In this document: one piece after another, positions 29,301 to 44,300 of the stretch
How the letters are laid out: the number at the start of each line of letters is the position of its first letter
How positions within the stretch are numbered: position 1 is the first letter of the stretch
NCBI GenBank assembly: GCA_009741485.1
Contig: CM019214.1
Coordinates: 27,666,081 to 27,730,080, forward strand
Direction of reading: 5' to 3'
DNA from: Malurus cyaneus samueli
Lineage: Eukaryota; Chordata; Aves; Passeriformes; Maluridae
DNA: 64,000 nucleotides
Translations under genes and position numbers: made by a program
Notes under the pieces: model-generated
What the model saw: only the letters and a program-made list of their open reading frames with translations
Database searches by the model: none
What the model was told of the DNA's origin: nothing

Positions 29301-32300
29301 CACATTCTTGGAATGCTTTCAGCGGAAAGATTCTATATAATGTGGATAGGAATAAGCATGTGAAATAGTTTGTATTTTAAGCAGAGCAGTTATTCCCTCT
29401 TGTTATATTACTGTGCTTTCTTTCATTCCCATGTTATCCCTAAAGCTTGTTATTGTGAGAAACTGGAGTTAAACTAGTTTTGGGTTGTTGTTTCTTTTTT
29501 TTTAACTGCTTTCTAAGAAAAAAGAAGAGATGTTGGAAATTTTCCCATCACACATCTGTTAGATGTTAGACCCGAATTTGTTCCCAGTTCAGCTGTGCTG
29601 GTCTAGTACTGGGGTGGTGTAACTGAACTCAGTGGAGTTAATCAGAGATGACAAGGCAATAGTATTTATTGCAACACACCTACTGTTTAAATAGCAGTGG
29701 TGGCAGTGTACTGAAAGCTAAAATAATGGCAAATTATGAAAGTTTTGTAGTGTGAGACAGAGAAATCTATGAATCATAGCTTTTAACATAAAGAAACCAT
29801 GAATAACCAGAAGTGGACCCAGAGGGAACCTTTTTCTAGTAGACTTCCACCCTCAGTGTGTCTTTGCAGTGGGAGACTTTTCTGCATCCACTGCCGCAAA
29901 CCAGTGAATATCTTATTCCAGCACTATATTCAATCTGTACTATTATTTGAGTACCCTTTTTCACTAAACCTTTCAGAAAGAAATATATTTAAATCTGTGT
30001 TTTGATGTGTGGTGTGTACACTTACATTTCAGTTCACATGGAGATTAGGGGAAATAAATTACAATAAAAGCCTGGTTTAAGATGAGTGTGCAAGCTGTTG
30101 CCTCCTTTACTTTGGTTATCATATTAGTAAGAACTTACACTCTTGGGAAGAAGACGAAAAAAAGAGAAGATTAAATTTCTGCTCAATGCCCTTTTGGTAA
30201 ACTGTGGCAGAGGAAAGGGGAATTAAAGTTGCTCAGTAAAAGCAGCTGAAGCAATTCCCTCCAGCACAAGGAAATCTTAGGCTGGAATAAGGCCAGGAGA
30301 GCCAGCATGGTGACATTGACTCCATTCACTGCATAGCAGATGTAAAAAGCAGGAGACAGCAAGATCCAAACATGCTGTCCTCCAGCATAAAAGCAAGGAG
30401 ACGGCTCTTGGGTAGTGTATGGCAGAAAAAATGTTAACAGAGCCAGTTCTGCTGACGTGAGATATTTACAAGACCTGTGATATTTTATTCTTGAGTAAGG
30501 CAAAATTAAGTTGTTTTTTTTTTTAAGACTGTGATGATAAAACACTTCTAGGAAAAGAAATGTAGAGATGGCAATGCAGCTGGGCTCTAGGCTTGAACCT
30601 GAGCTTGCCATGAGTCCCGTGAGGGCTGTATACACTCACATGTTCAGGAGTTGGCACCTTATCTCATTTTGACTAAAACCCCCTAAAATCCCCATTAGGA
30701 ATTCTGTCATATTGTTCCTCCCCACTATCTTTTAAATCAATCCATATAGAGAAGCTTTTCTGACCAATTTCTGTTTTCATTCAGCTACACAGTTCTGGTT
30801 TTGAAGCTGTTTCAAGTCCAGTGCTGAACTCTCTTCAGACTGCCCTTAGGATGGGTGGCTTCTGTGGCTTCATGTTCCCAGCTTTGTTTAGCCCTCAAGA
30901 TCTAGAAAAACTGCAAGTATGCAGTGGTCGAGCTTGTGTTTCACTTTGATTTTACACAGCAAGTAGAGTGATAAGCTCTTATGTGGCCTACTTGGGATCT
31001 GTAGGACTAGTAGCACTTAATTGTGCAGATTTTTTGGCATTCGTGTTCAGCCTTCAAACAGTGCTTCATGACCAGGACTAGCTGCAGCTTATTCATTGCT
31101 TTACCATCCATGGGCATAACATTTCGTTCCAAGTAGTGCTGTGGAAAGCACACTGTATTCCTGTTAATATTACATGACAGCTTAAGATTTTTTGGTTTTT
31201 TTGAAACCTCCTCTTTCAAGACTGTTTATCTGTCTATATTGATATTTGTCTAGAGATGTGTTTTACAGTCTGTTTACTTACTGATGTGTCAGAAATTTGT
31301 TTACCAACAAAATGTAGATAAAAATATCAATTATGTGTGTATTGGTTGCCAGTAAGTTCTTTCTGTCCACAATTTTTTTAATGATAAAAATATATAACAA
31401 TGCAATAGTGAGTACATTTCAGTGAGAAAAAGTATTTCGTTTATTGGGCTATATTCAGTTTGTTCTGCTATGCTCTATTCAAGTAAAGTGACCCAAAGAA
31501 GCTTATTTTCTCCCATCAAACCAATAGAGAGCATCATTTGGACCTCAAGTCCAGAATCTTTTCTCACGGGAATTTCCCACTCATGTTGTGGATGGTCTGT
31601 GTGAGCAACAACTGAACAAGCAGGAAAAACCACAAGGATTGTTGCAGCATCTGATTATAATTACTAGCAAAACTTCTACTCATTGCTTCTCCAGCTTTAG
31701 CTCCAGTATTTAACTAATAGCACCACATGCAGAAATTATCATGATTATTTGGATGGCTTTAGGCACTGGGCAGCGCAGACAAATTTTGGAACAAGGTTAT
31801 GAGAATGACTCAAAAACTCTTTGCTGTGACTGCAGCTTGCAAGGCCCAGCGATGGAAAATTATCTGAACTAATCAAACCAGCTTATCATGAATGAATAGT
31901 CATTCTGTGGATGATAATGAGGAGGGAATAGACTGGAATGGTGTAGGAGAACTTAAACAAGGAGCTCTGTATTTCCTGTTTGTCATAGCAAGTATCCTTG
32001 GGACATTCATTTTTCCCAGTATTTGTGCTCATTTTCAGTTTTGTAGTCTTCATGCAGGGGATTAATATGAATCTCTCCAGTCGTTGCATGAATTTTGCAT
32101 AACTTTGAAGAAAACCACAAGTGCTGCACATGAGCTGTTCATTTTTTTTACATTTGTAGAGCCTATTGGAGGTCAATAACATGGGGGTAGAAAGTATTCT
32201 GTGCTTGGGGAAGATGAACAGCGCTGACCAGAACTGAAGGGGTACAAGTCCTGGGTGGTGTCACCAAAGACTGCCTCAGATCAACAGCATCCCCAGCAAG

Positions 32301-35300
32301 AAGCTGTCCTGTGTTCACCCCTTCCCTCCACCCTTCTAAAGGAAATCCACTCAGAAGAAGGTGGCACTGAGGTGGCTGTGGCATATGCCTTGTTTCTGCC
32401 TCCCAGAGAAAGCTGACAAAACTTTCTGGCAGATGCAGTGAGAAGCACCTGACAGTTTGGGACAAGTTCACTTGAGCTGACCCATAAAATAGGCACCCCA
32501 AAAATCACTGGTTTCGTTTTTAGAGTTCAGTTCTCCCATTGGATTCCTTTGGTGCTTAGGAAAGACAGTGAGGAGAGCAGCCACTCTGCACAACACCCAT
32601 CTTCCCATAAAAGGAACTGATGAGCTTCAGCCAATAAATTAGCATGGGCTTAATTTAACCAGAAGTAACTCATATTTTGCATTTTTTAGGCTGAAGCAGC
32701 AGGGTAGTGACACTTCATCAGTGGCTTCCTGACTTCTAGGGCAGCAGCCCCATTAGGAATGCCTGCTCCTCCATGGGCTGATGTGCTTCAGGAATAGCAG
32801 TGGTACAAGAGTCCCTGCAAGACAAAATTTAAACTCTGGAGAAAAGAATAACTAAGTACAATTTTTGGAAGTGCTTATAGGCCAACATTTACAAATAGTT
32901 ATTCAATGAAATACCATTTAAGTCTCCTGAAGGATACACGGGAGCATTTAGAAAGAGGTACTTGAACTTCATTCACAGGTTTTTCCAAGCATCTCTCACA
33001 TCACTCAACCACTGCAAAAACATAAGTAGGTGTGGTTGCAGGCAGCCAATCTTGAGTGAAGCTTTGACAATCATGTTGTGCAATCTCATCTAATACAGCA
33101 TCAAAGTTTCCTGAAAAGACAAGCATGTTTGGGGCCATATCTTGAAGGTCATGAAATGCCCGTTTATCAGGTCTCACTTATTCCATTCGGTAGCTCCTTG
33201 TGTACCACAAACAGTCAGCTGCTGATAGTGAGCTTCGCTGTAAAGACATGCTGGAGTAATTCTCAGATTTCTTTTTCTTGTGTTCACTCAAAGTGGCCAG
33301 CAAGGTGCCCTCTGATCGTGGTGTTTGTCTAGACCATTGTGCTTTAATTTCTGCCATTTTCTGTGTCTGATGTGCAAAAAGTCGCATTGATTATACCTAG
33401 AATTTAGTATTTTCAATAGTGTTTTTAATTAACTTCTCCCAATTTAAGATCAGTTGTATCATCAGCTTTTTTTAATCTGGAGCAGATTCTGGTACATTTT
33501 TACTGAAAACATGCATGCTCCATTAGATTTAGGAAAATAAGTGATTAACAATGTAAAAGCATTTTAAATGGATTCTTGGATGCATTCTATTTAATGAATG
33601 ACATTTAAATCAGACATTTAACTGATTTCTGTTTTCTCTACACTTCTTTGGAACAGTGCAAGAAGTTCCACTGTTGTGTGGTTTCAGTTGTTTTAAATTT
33701 CTGGATTTTTTTTTTAATTATGAGCGTGGAAGCATGCTTTAGCTAGCTTCTGACTGAACAAAGCTTAAACTAAATCACAGCCTGGCTTTTTGTGTTTACA
33801 TTTTTGTCACTATGTATTACATCCCAACATATATCTTTTGTGTTTCTTCTCTGAAGTTGTTAACATGCACAAAAACTGTCTTCTGAAATGTTTTTCCAAG
33901 TCTCTTCCTTAGTGTTCTTCCTAAATAAAAGAAGTCCTGTTTATCTCTGGGATGAAGGATTGCTGCTGCTGAAACAGTCTGATAATTAGCAAATATCAAA
34001 CTGTCAGAAATTCACCTCAATTCAGAAGGGCTGGTGTGAGACCTGTGAGGTGTGACAGGGATTGTGATACCCACACGTGTTTCTGCAGAGGGTGGAAGGG
34101 AACTCTCTGTGGGCTGCAGAGAGGTGAGTGTGAGGAGGAGCTGGGCATGGACTGCAGGGCCGTGTTCCCATCCATGGGCACTTCCCATCCTCGGAGGAGT
34201 GACCCGGCTTTTGTTCAGTACAGACCAGTCTCATGCCCCCATCCGTGTCTGCACACATTGACTGAGGAGTGAGAAGGCTGTAATTTTGCCTGGTTATCCT
34301 ACAAACACTCTTTAATACCAGGCAAGCATTCAGGTAAATCTCTTGCCCCAGTTTGCTGCGTTTTTTCCTTAAACGAGTTTCTAAGTAACGCTGATTTGTT
34401 CATCTGCAGTGAAGCAAGTGAACCCTGCATATTGTCAGGGTGGTGTCATGGATCTTTCTAAGCTGAAAGCTGTATTCCTTAAGAACACTCCAATTAATAG
34501 CTGTATCTTATATATGAAGGAAAGTCAAGGCAGTTTAAGACAGTTCTCAGTGTGGAGGAGAATGTTGTGTCCTGTTGTTTAGCTCCTTTTTCAAGTCATT
34601 GTCGGTTCCCACTGTTCAGTTTCAAACAAATATTCAGTTGGGTAACAAGGTCATCAGTTCTCCCTAAGATCCTGAATGAATGAAGTAGCATGTTGGTCAG
34701 TCTAAGCAATCTATACTTTGCTATGCCCTGAAATATACTTCCAGCTGTTTTCCTTAATGTTTCTGCTGTACATTCAAAGTACATTTATTTCGCTTCTTTT
34801 TGGTCACATTTGCTGAGTACCAGTAATTGAATTTATTGGGGAAAACTCAGCCAAGGAGGAACTTCTGCAGAAATCTCATAACTAATTTGCATAAAATAAT
34901 TAAAATTATTTGAATTTCTGTGGTAACTTGAAATCTAAGACATTCATAGCTCAGTGTCTAGTCAGGCCTTTATAGACAATCAGAATTAACTGGGAAATTA
35001 CATTAAATCATATTTCTCTTCAGAATAAAATAGTTTTATTGAATGCTGAGAGGAAATAATTTGGATTTTTTTTATCCACAATCTATCATAGTTAATAATG
35101 CAAATGCTTTCTCTGTGATGCTTCATTAAAATTCTTCCTGAATTGCATCATCTCCATGGGGTTACTAAATCATATTCTCTTAGAATTAGTTTCATCTTCT
35201 GAAGGTATTTAATATGTATACAAATTAAATAGATATAATCATCAAGACTGAAAAGAATATGTAAATAGGCAAATTGCAGATTTTCTTGGGGTTCGGTTAA

Positions 35301-38300
35301 TATTTATGGAACTAATGTTGCATTGCCCCAACCAACATAATTAAAAATCAGTTTTCATTGATTCTTATTACAGTCCTTGTTACTGGCAACTCACCATCTG
35401 AAAATTCCATCAGCCTTATTAAGACAAATTTAATTTTGGGTTTAGTTTTTTCTATTTATGTATCTGTTGAAAATCTGTTGCAGTTTTCTTGTTTGTTTGG
35501 AGATAGCAGGGAGAGCAGGAGGACGAGTATGGTCCTAAATCAAAAATAGATGGAGGAACCTGGATAGCCCTGTCATTTTCTTTTACTCTCACTCTTTCTT
35601 CAAATCCCTGCTATTAAATGAACTTTATTTTTTGTGTCAAAATGTAATGGCAATACCAGGCTGTGTTCATAAAAAAGTGGGTTGGTTTTTATCCTTAGGA
35701 GTGCTTTGTTGGTATCTTCCTGTGGTGGAAACAGATAACAGCAGAAACTTCTTCAGTCTAGTTCAGAGCTGCATAAATCAGTAGAGGTGGTAGAGGGAAG
35801 GTCTGGCAGGGTTTTAGTGAGGTTATTAAAGCGTTGCAGAACCAGAAGGCTGTTTTTTCTTGTAAATGCCCAACTAAACTGTAAAGATATGGGAGACCTC
35901 ACACATACATAAACATGTCTGCAACAAGCACACAGCTATAGTTACCCACAAGCAGAAAGCTATAAACTTGAATCTGGGCTTTTGTTAATAATGCTAACTT
36001 GGCTGATCAGTTCATAGGAATTATCAGGGTTTTGAACAGTAAGAAATTATTTCACCCCATGTCTGACTCCCTCCCCTTACCTATTCTGAAGAAACTGGAG
36101 TGCTTTATGGCTTGTGTTAGATACACAGACATCTGAAGACAGCAAACAAAAGAGAGCATAAATATGTACACAGACAGAAAAATTCTACAGGCATCACAGA
36201 GAGGGGAAAATCTAAGCAACAGAATGGGCAAACAGCTAAATTGCAGGGTTCTAAAGAGGATTTTGAATATCAGTATTGCCGTATTTCACTGGATCACAGA
36301 ATGGTTGAGTTTGGAAACCAACTCAACCGACTTTCCAAAATGGAAAGGGATTCTAAGATCATCTATTTCAACTGCCCATGCTCAAGCAGGGTCAGCTAGA
36401 GCAGGTGATATTTTGGTTAATCTTTCTTATTGCCCAGGTAATTTGGGGGTTACCAGTCTCCAGCCATCCACATCATCACAGACTGTACTGAGCACCGTAG
36501 CCTCCATAACACTATTGCTTTCATACAGTAAGTGTTCTTTAACTCTTGACCAAAAAAAAGCAATAAATGTTATAGGCATTAATTTTCATAGGAGAGTTAG
36601 CATTGGCTCTTTTCAGTAGCTAGAAAAAGGCTTTAGGTTCTCCCAGATACAGAAACAGTAAGAAAACTAAAGTTGAAACATTTTTCCATGGAAAAGGGTA
36701 AGGGGGAGAGGTCAAACACTCAAACAAAACAAATAGAAGTGCATTTGTTACTCTCTCTGTCAAAAATACAGAAGACTGATGCTCCATGTGGTAGTTGAGA
36801 ACCTATAAATCTAGGGTGCAGATGTTCCAGCATTAGTTAGTGTTTTGGAAGGGAGGAAAAGCTTCACATTTATCTCTTGCTTTCTTTTTTCCTTGCCTGT
36901 AGCAGACCTGGTAAAGCAAGAGAGGCATCCTAGCAGAAGTTTGGGGTCATGGTTGACCTGCGAACTGCGCCGTTCTGACCTTTCACCACCAGCAATTCCA
37001 TTTCCCTGTGAATAAATGCAGCCTGTCCCATTAGACTGATGGAAGCATCTCTGCAAGTTCACAAAGACAGCACATCACTGCACATCAGTGATTCCTTTGA
37101 CACAGCTAATCCTGAAAGCAGACTGTGTTTTAGCCAAGAAGGCACTAATTTAACAAAGCTTAGAGACAGAACTGAAATACTGAGAATACTTTCCTCAAGC
37201 CTGAAAGCAGTGCCCAGTGATGGGACCAGATGTGTAGTTACGACAAATAGTTTAGCAGCTTCTCTGGTGTTCTGATAGAACACAAAGGCTGCCTCTACTG
37301 TTTCTCCTTGTTTGGAACACTTCTCTTTTCCTCCACATTTACCTGCATTTGCTACCAGTTAGAGAGCAACCTTAATTTTCTCCAAGACCTGTCAAACTAG
37401 TGGCATGTCCTTCAAGTAAAAGCAACTGACCATTACAGTTTAGCAGTGCCTTCATTCCCTGAGTATCTGCAGAATCAACAGGAGTAAAGAATCCTTGTCT
37501 CTAAACTGGAGAGATAGGGATTTGGCAAGTGGATCCCTTGGTGCATAAGGAATGGGCTGGATGGATGCACTCACAGAGCTGCAGTCAGTGTCTCAATGTC
37601 CGGGTGGAAAGCAGTGACGAGTGATGATCCTCAGGGGTTGGTATTGGGGTTGGCACTGTTCAGCGTCTTTGTCAGCTGCATGGACAATGGGATTGAGGGC
37701 ACCCTCATCAAGTTTGCTGCTGACACCAAGTTGTGTGGTGGGGTCAGCATGCTGCAGGGGAGGGGTGGCATCCAGAGTGAGAAGCTCATGAAGTTCAACA
37801 AAGATAAGTACAAGGTGCTGCATCTGGGTCGGAGGAACCCTCAGCCTCCATACAGGCTGGGGGATGACCAGGCTGAGAGCAGCCCTGAGGAGAAGGACTT
37901 GGGGGTGTTGGTAGGCAAGAAGCTCAGCATGAGTGAGTTGCACCCTTGCAGCCCAGAAAGCAAACACATCCTGAGCTGGGTCAAAAACTGAGTGACCAGC
38001 AGGCTGAGGGAGGTAATTTGCCCCCTGCATTCCAGTCTGGTGAGATCCTGAATGAAGGGCAGTGTCCAGCTCTGGGGGCCCCAGGAAGAGAAGAACACGA
38101 ATCCAAGTCAAGAGTAGGGTCACAAAGATGATCAGAGGGCCAGAACATTTCTCCTCTGAGAGCAAGCTGAGACTTGGGGCTGTTAAGCCTGGAGAAGAGG
38201 CTCCAGGGAGAGCTTTTAGCAGCCTTCCAAGTATTTAAAGGATGCTTACAATATGCTGGAGAGGGACTTTTCACAAGGCATGTAGGTACAGGGCAGCTGG

Positions 38301-41300
38301 TATTGGCTTTAAACTGAAAGAGGGCATGTGTAAATCAGATATTAGGAAGGAATTCTTTACAGTGAGGGTGGTGAGGCAGTGGAACAGATTGCCCAGAGGG
38401 ACAGTAGATGCCTCATCCCTGGAACTGTGCAATGTCAGGTGGGATGGGGCTTTGTTCAGTCTGGTGTGGTAGAAGGTATTCCGGCCCTTGGTGGCAGGGT
38501 TTGAGCTAGATGGTTTTTAAGGTCCCTTCCAGTCCAAACCATTCTGTGATTTTATGGCCAAACAGAATGGTTTGCTCTGATTCTTATCCTGATCCTTCGC
38601 TGCAGAAGCTCCATAGCCCATACTGACAATAATAAATGGGTAAAAAATTTCCAGTAGCTTTTGAATCAGCATTTGAAATGATAAATAGGCTTCCTCCTTG
38701 CACAGCTGTGGGGCTGTCTGCTGCTGATGTTCTCCAGAACATCCTTTCCCATCAGTGATGAGATTCTGGAACCTGTGGAAGATGTGTGGGCACTCTTGTC
38801 CCCCATTAGTGCTGCCTTAAACTGAGTATAAAAGAATAGCTAGATATTTTGTAATGTATCTGGAGAGCCTTCCTGTTCGAGTTTATTTTCCACCCTTGAC
38901 CCTCTCTAAGACTTATCACAAGTTGCATTCTGGTTTTTTCAGGTAGGTGATATTTCCTTTATGATTCAAAGAAAAATACTTTTTATTCTCTCTGCCTGAC
39001 TTCAAAGAGAGCCTGGACTCACGGCTGATGGACATGGAACAGTAACAAATGGGGAAAAAATACAAAAAATGGGAAAAATTAAAAAAAAATAAAAAAAAAA
39101 GAAGAAATAATTCGCAGAATCACAGAGAGTTCTCCAAATAATGAGTTGCTTAATGCTTTCCCCAAATAATTTAGCTTCCCTAGATGATCATTCAGCCTGA
39201 TCTGGTACTGCCAACTTGTAAAAACATTGGTGTGTGAATCTGTGTGTACAAAAGATAGGGAACATAATTGTATGATATAAAAGACAACTGCTGGTAATTT
39301 TCAGTATTTCTGTTTACTACCTGTAAGATGGCAAGACTTGTCATAGATTACAGATTGCTTAGACTATTTGTTGATTTTGGAAACAGACCTGACATGAAGG
39401 CAGGCCCAGTTTAACAACCATCAAAGTGATTGCATTCGAATATTTGTGATGTTAACAAGCCACGTACGCTGGAAGGCATGAGGGCTGATTTAGCTTTGGT
39501 GTAAGCTGACTCAACAGCAGGCTTCAACAGAGTCCAGATACTGAAATTTCTAGAGCGTTTGCGTTGGTACATCAATGTTGGGAAATGATGTGGAGGAAAC
39601 AACTGTACAAACTCCATTCAGATGATGTCACAGCACCCCACTGCTCGAGACGCATCTGTCTACAAGGGTTAGGAGGAAAAAAAACTGTCTCTGATTCTGT
39701 ATCAACAATGACTCTTCATATTGCTGCACACATCTGCCTGAAACCCCCCGACCTTCCTGGTGGTTCGGAGCCAATCATCTGGCCTCGCTGGGAATGGAGA
39801 CTGTCCCAAACTGTAAATTCCCATGACCGGAGTGCGAGGGTCTGTACTGAGTCCCTTGTACATGCTGCTAGAACACGTGTCCCATGTGGAGAGGGTATCC
39901 CAGTACACAAATTGCTAAAAAGTCACAGCCTCTGTAAGAGAATTAAATTCTTTCTATGATTAAAAGAGCCAGTAGTAACTTCTATTTGCATGATCAAGTC
40001 AGTTTTGATAGCTGTTCCCACCATGAAAATAGTTATGCTTTTGTTTAAACAGAAGAACACAGAATGGAAAAGTTGGCTTATGACAGACTGAACTCCTGCA
40101 GGGGTTTTAATTTTCACATACTCTTAAAATCATGGAGCCTAATGAGCTTAACATTTTGGCCAGTTGCACAATTTGGAAATTTCAACAGTGAATGGCTTTT
40201 GGACCGAAAAAAAAAATGTTCTCACAAATATGAAAAGTGAACAGATGTTACTATTGGTGCTTCCAACGCCTACTGACAGAAAACATCTGTGTTGAACTTC
40301 CTGAATTTTAGGATCTTGAGAACACTCCCACACACCACTGAAAGCCATTTGAAAGCAATTGGGCTGGCAGATCAGCTCTTGTGTCTATGACTGAATGTTC
40401 TCACTCAAGCAGGTGCTGGTTGTTGTCTTGCCTTGAGGAGCCCAGCTAGCCAAGCAGCAACCTCGCAGCTATCCAACTGACTGTATTATCCAAGTTTTTA
40501 GCAATATGTGTGAACTGTGCTTTTAAAAAGTCACAGAAAGCATTGATCTTAATAGTGTGATGGTAATAAAATGGAATGGAATGGAAAGAATAAAAAAAAA
40601 ATTTGATGCAGATACTAGCAGAGTAGGAAGATTGCACTGCATTCTATGGTTCCCTGGAAATTTTTTGGCTTTTTAGTCCTGTAAAAACCCATATTGAATG
40701 AACAGAATTTTTTTCTATAAATACACTCATTGTGCTAAAATCATGTAAGGCATTTGCTGTCCTCCAAATGCTTAATCGCACATTTAATAGGCACCACACA
40801 TTTAATAGGCACCATGACCAAAGTCTGCTCCTTGACATGAGCATGATACAGCAGATGTCACAGAGTAACTGGGAGTTCCCTGCTTCCTCCTGCTCCTTGT
40901 CCACACCCATCAGCTTGATATTTGTCTGCTTATAAGAGCATATTTGGCAAGGTGATTTTCCTCTCTGGCGAATTTTTCGTTGGCTGTCAAACTAACCTCT
41001 AATTAATTACACGGTAATGAACATTTGACAAGTATAAATCAATGTCATTTTAGTGTCCTGTAAAACATCATTAGCTCATGATCTCAGCTTCCAGTTCATT
41101 CAAAATAACATCTCCACATTTAACTTTAGTTACCTCTTTCTTAAAAACATAATTTAGTTGGAAGTCAAAGGAACAGTACTTACATGTCACTGAAGCTGGG
41201 GTTTTTTTTCTGATTTTATAGATTTGTTTTAGCTTGGTAGCCTCAGTCTAATCAATGCAAAGTGAGTAGCTCTGTTCAGTCACTTCCACTCTCAGGCTAT

Positions 41301-44300
41301 CATGTAATAAAGAGAGACCTGTGCTCCTTTTACAGATACTTGAGAAAAATGGCACATTCAGGTGTATTTGTTCAAATTGGTTTGAATATCTTCATCTCTG
41401 CCATGAGATATCACCTGCACCTGATGGGAGCTTTTGATATTTACACTGTGTGTAGATAAATATCTACATCAGTTCAATAAATACAATTCTTACAAAAAGT
41501 CAGTGCCTTTCAAATCATTCCAAGTCATTCCAAGTCTTCTCATATAATTCAGTAGAGCATGCTTACTAGACAGCTATATTTGCTAATATATGTCTTAATT
41601 CTGATCCTAAATTTCCTAGTTTGTCTGTGCAGCCATACTTCAGCAGAGATTCTGCTTTGTGCTTTCAGAGATATCCCCTTAGTGAGTTTGCAAACAAAAC
41701 CACCCCTTGCCTCTGTGCAATGCTTCTCTCCCACATCTTGTCCACCTTCCTCTTCTCCTTTCCTCCATGCAGTAACCTTTAGAAGATTTAGGATGGAAAT
41801 CCTCGTGTGGTTTTGTCTAGACTTGCCCTTTCTGATGCTTTTCTTTGAGAGACCATTGCTGTGGTCCCAGTATTGTTCTTACTGCAGAAGCTCAGCAAAG
41901 CACAGAAAGCATTTCTGACATTTACTCCTGTGTATTTTGTGACATGAAGAAACTATTAACTGGTTCTTTTGAGTTCTTGACCAGCATATATTTACTTTTG
42001 CACATGTTTTATCTTCTTGGGTGACATAGCAGCTTTCTGGAAGATCACAAATTAGATCAAACCGTGGGAACAGAAAACAGTACAATATTATTTCATTTAC
42101 TAAGTACAGAAAAGGGATGTGGCTTTTGGTAAAGAGAATGCTTTCATAGTTCTTTTTTTATGAACATTTAATGTGTATTCCTTCCTTAATGAAAAAAAAA
42201 AAAAAAAAAAAAATCCACCCTTCTGCAAGCTGAATCACTGCTCTGGAATTAATGTTAATGTCATTTGGTCACCACTGTCCTGAGAGAAAATGTTGTGTGT
42301 CCAGACAATGTAGTTAAAAGAACAGCAGATTGTTACCATGCCACTAGGCTGAACTAGCCTCATTTTTGTGTTATTTTTAACTAATTTTATATTTTTTTCT
42401 TTACTTTTGTTAAAAATAAAAAAAGCTTTTTAACAAATCAGAAGGAAAGTATTTTCTGAGAATAAGAACTGGAATGTGAAATTCAGCTAAATGACCTCCT
42501 CTAAAGTAGCAAAACAGAAAAAAAAATAGAAATAACCATTATTTATGTACTTTTTTATTAAAGCCTGCTGACTCTTTCAGTGTTACTCTGTGCTTAAGAA
42601 TTGAGTATCATGCCTCTTAAGGCACAAGAGAAAAGTCTGTTTGGCTTGCTAATCAATATTCTAGCTAGACAACAGAAGTCCATCTCTTCCTGGTACCAGG
42701 GTACATTGGTAACCTTGTTGTTACCAAATGCCCGAAATTTCAGATTAAGGCTCCTCTTTTGGTGTCAGTGTGGTGGCAAAAGTTAATGCCAGCCCTACAC
42801 TAAAAATGAATGTTTAGAAGATATATTTGAGAATTTTCAAGCCTGTGACAGTAAATGTAAATTTAGCAGTCCAATGGAGAAGTAAGATAATAAGTTTTTC
42901 TCATCTCTTGTAGAAGACCAAGTTCATCTACTGCACAAAATAAGGTTTAATGACAGAACACCTTCACTTCAGGCAGCCGTGCTGCTCAGTTGCATGATGC
43001 ATTTCAGCCCATTTCATTTGCACTTTCCCAGCTATCTCACTGACAGACATTTTGCCAGAAACCTTCTGTTTTGTTGCTTTAGACCTCGCTCAAGGACGGT
43101 TTGACCCTACCTGAACTCCTTATCAGATTTCCTGAAGGCTGCACCATGGTCTGGAATCCTGCACCTGCAGTGGTGGGGCTGCGTGCAGCAGCAATGGCTG
43201 GTGCCATCTAGTGAGGAGCTCCTGAATGCTCACTGCAAACTCTGCATCTTTTAGAAAGTAGCCATTACCACAGTCCTGAACACACAGGAATAAAGCCACA
43301 TGTTAAACAATCAAACCTGCACAAACATTAGGATTTTTTCTCTGAAATTATCTCCAGTGGCTAGCCCTGTGTAATTGTATTTCCTACCATTCCATGCATC
43401 GTTTTGGTCTATTCTTCCTAGGTGGAATTACAAAAGTGTTTAAATCTTGCTTAAACAAAACTCTTGAGTTGCTGAGAGGGATGGAACCGTTCAAACTACA
43501 TCATCAATGCACAGCATAATGATGTAAGGTACAGAAATGTTTCATTTCCTTCTGTGTCATGGTAGATACTGCACTCATCAGTGTCTGAAGAGCTCTGTAG
43601 GTCTGTCCATAGGGGTCACCCAGGGCCACCAGAAGCAGCTGCTGAGTCAAACCCCGCCATGGCAGCGGGTGCTCCGTGTGGTCTGCTTTTCTCTGCCCAA
43701 AGTGGTGCAACCTTGTAGGTGAAGTATTTCTGACAAAGTGTGCACTTCATGGAGCTGAACCCCAAACCCTTCCCCTACATATTCTCCTCTAATATGTTTA
43801 ATCCATAAACTCCTAGACAAACTCCTGGATTTATGCTCCAGCAGAAATGCCGGGTGACATGCCCACCTTAGTCTGACTGCATGTGCCACAGCAGGGTTCT
43901 TGAGGCTATTCCTTGTAGTTTGTATTTTTGGGGGTGGTTGGAGAGCACTCAGATCATACATTTTTTATTTGGTGTCAGTGATTGCTTTAGGGCACTACAT
44001 CCATTGAAACCACCTGAAAGGATCACAAATTCCCTACTTTTACACACAGTTTTCCACATTTTGCCAGCATTGCATTTAAAAACTTTTCTGTCTCTTTCTT
44101 GTCTGCCTGGGGGAATGTCTTTTCCTGGATCAGCACTTTTAATCAGCTCAAAAGTTGCTCATTTTCCTTATAAATGATTTTATTCCCTGGTGAGTTGCTT
44201 TCTGTTCCGCTTGCTGGTCTCACTGAGTAGGAGTGCACTGAGGTCTTTGCTGTCACGTCCTTTCCCCATCTGTTCTTGTAGGGACCATTCCAGACTAAGC

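Noticed and set aside
30183..30635. 150-codon minus-strand frame with hydrophobic stretches
   Set aside because: In about 128,000 codons of six-frame AT-rich sequence, roughly one frame of this length is expected by chance. No domain, no neighbouring exons and a Lys run from a homopolymer speak against a gene.
34090..34125. Small exon-like segment between TTTCTGCAG and GTGAGT
   Set aside because: Splice-like borders, but the translation is not Gly-X-Y, and the family's exon series leaves no place for an extra exon between exons 2 and 3.
36164..36619. 151-codon + strand frame
   Set aside because: It crosses an antisense CR1 fragment in an unrelated frame and the translation has no family resemblance.
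37593..38165. 190-codon minus-strand frame, the longest in the window
   Set aside because: It is the shadow of the + strand CR1 reverse-transcriptase fragment.
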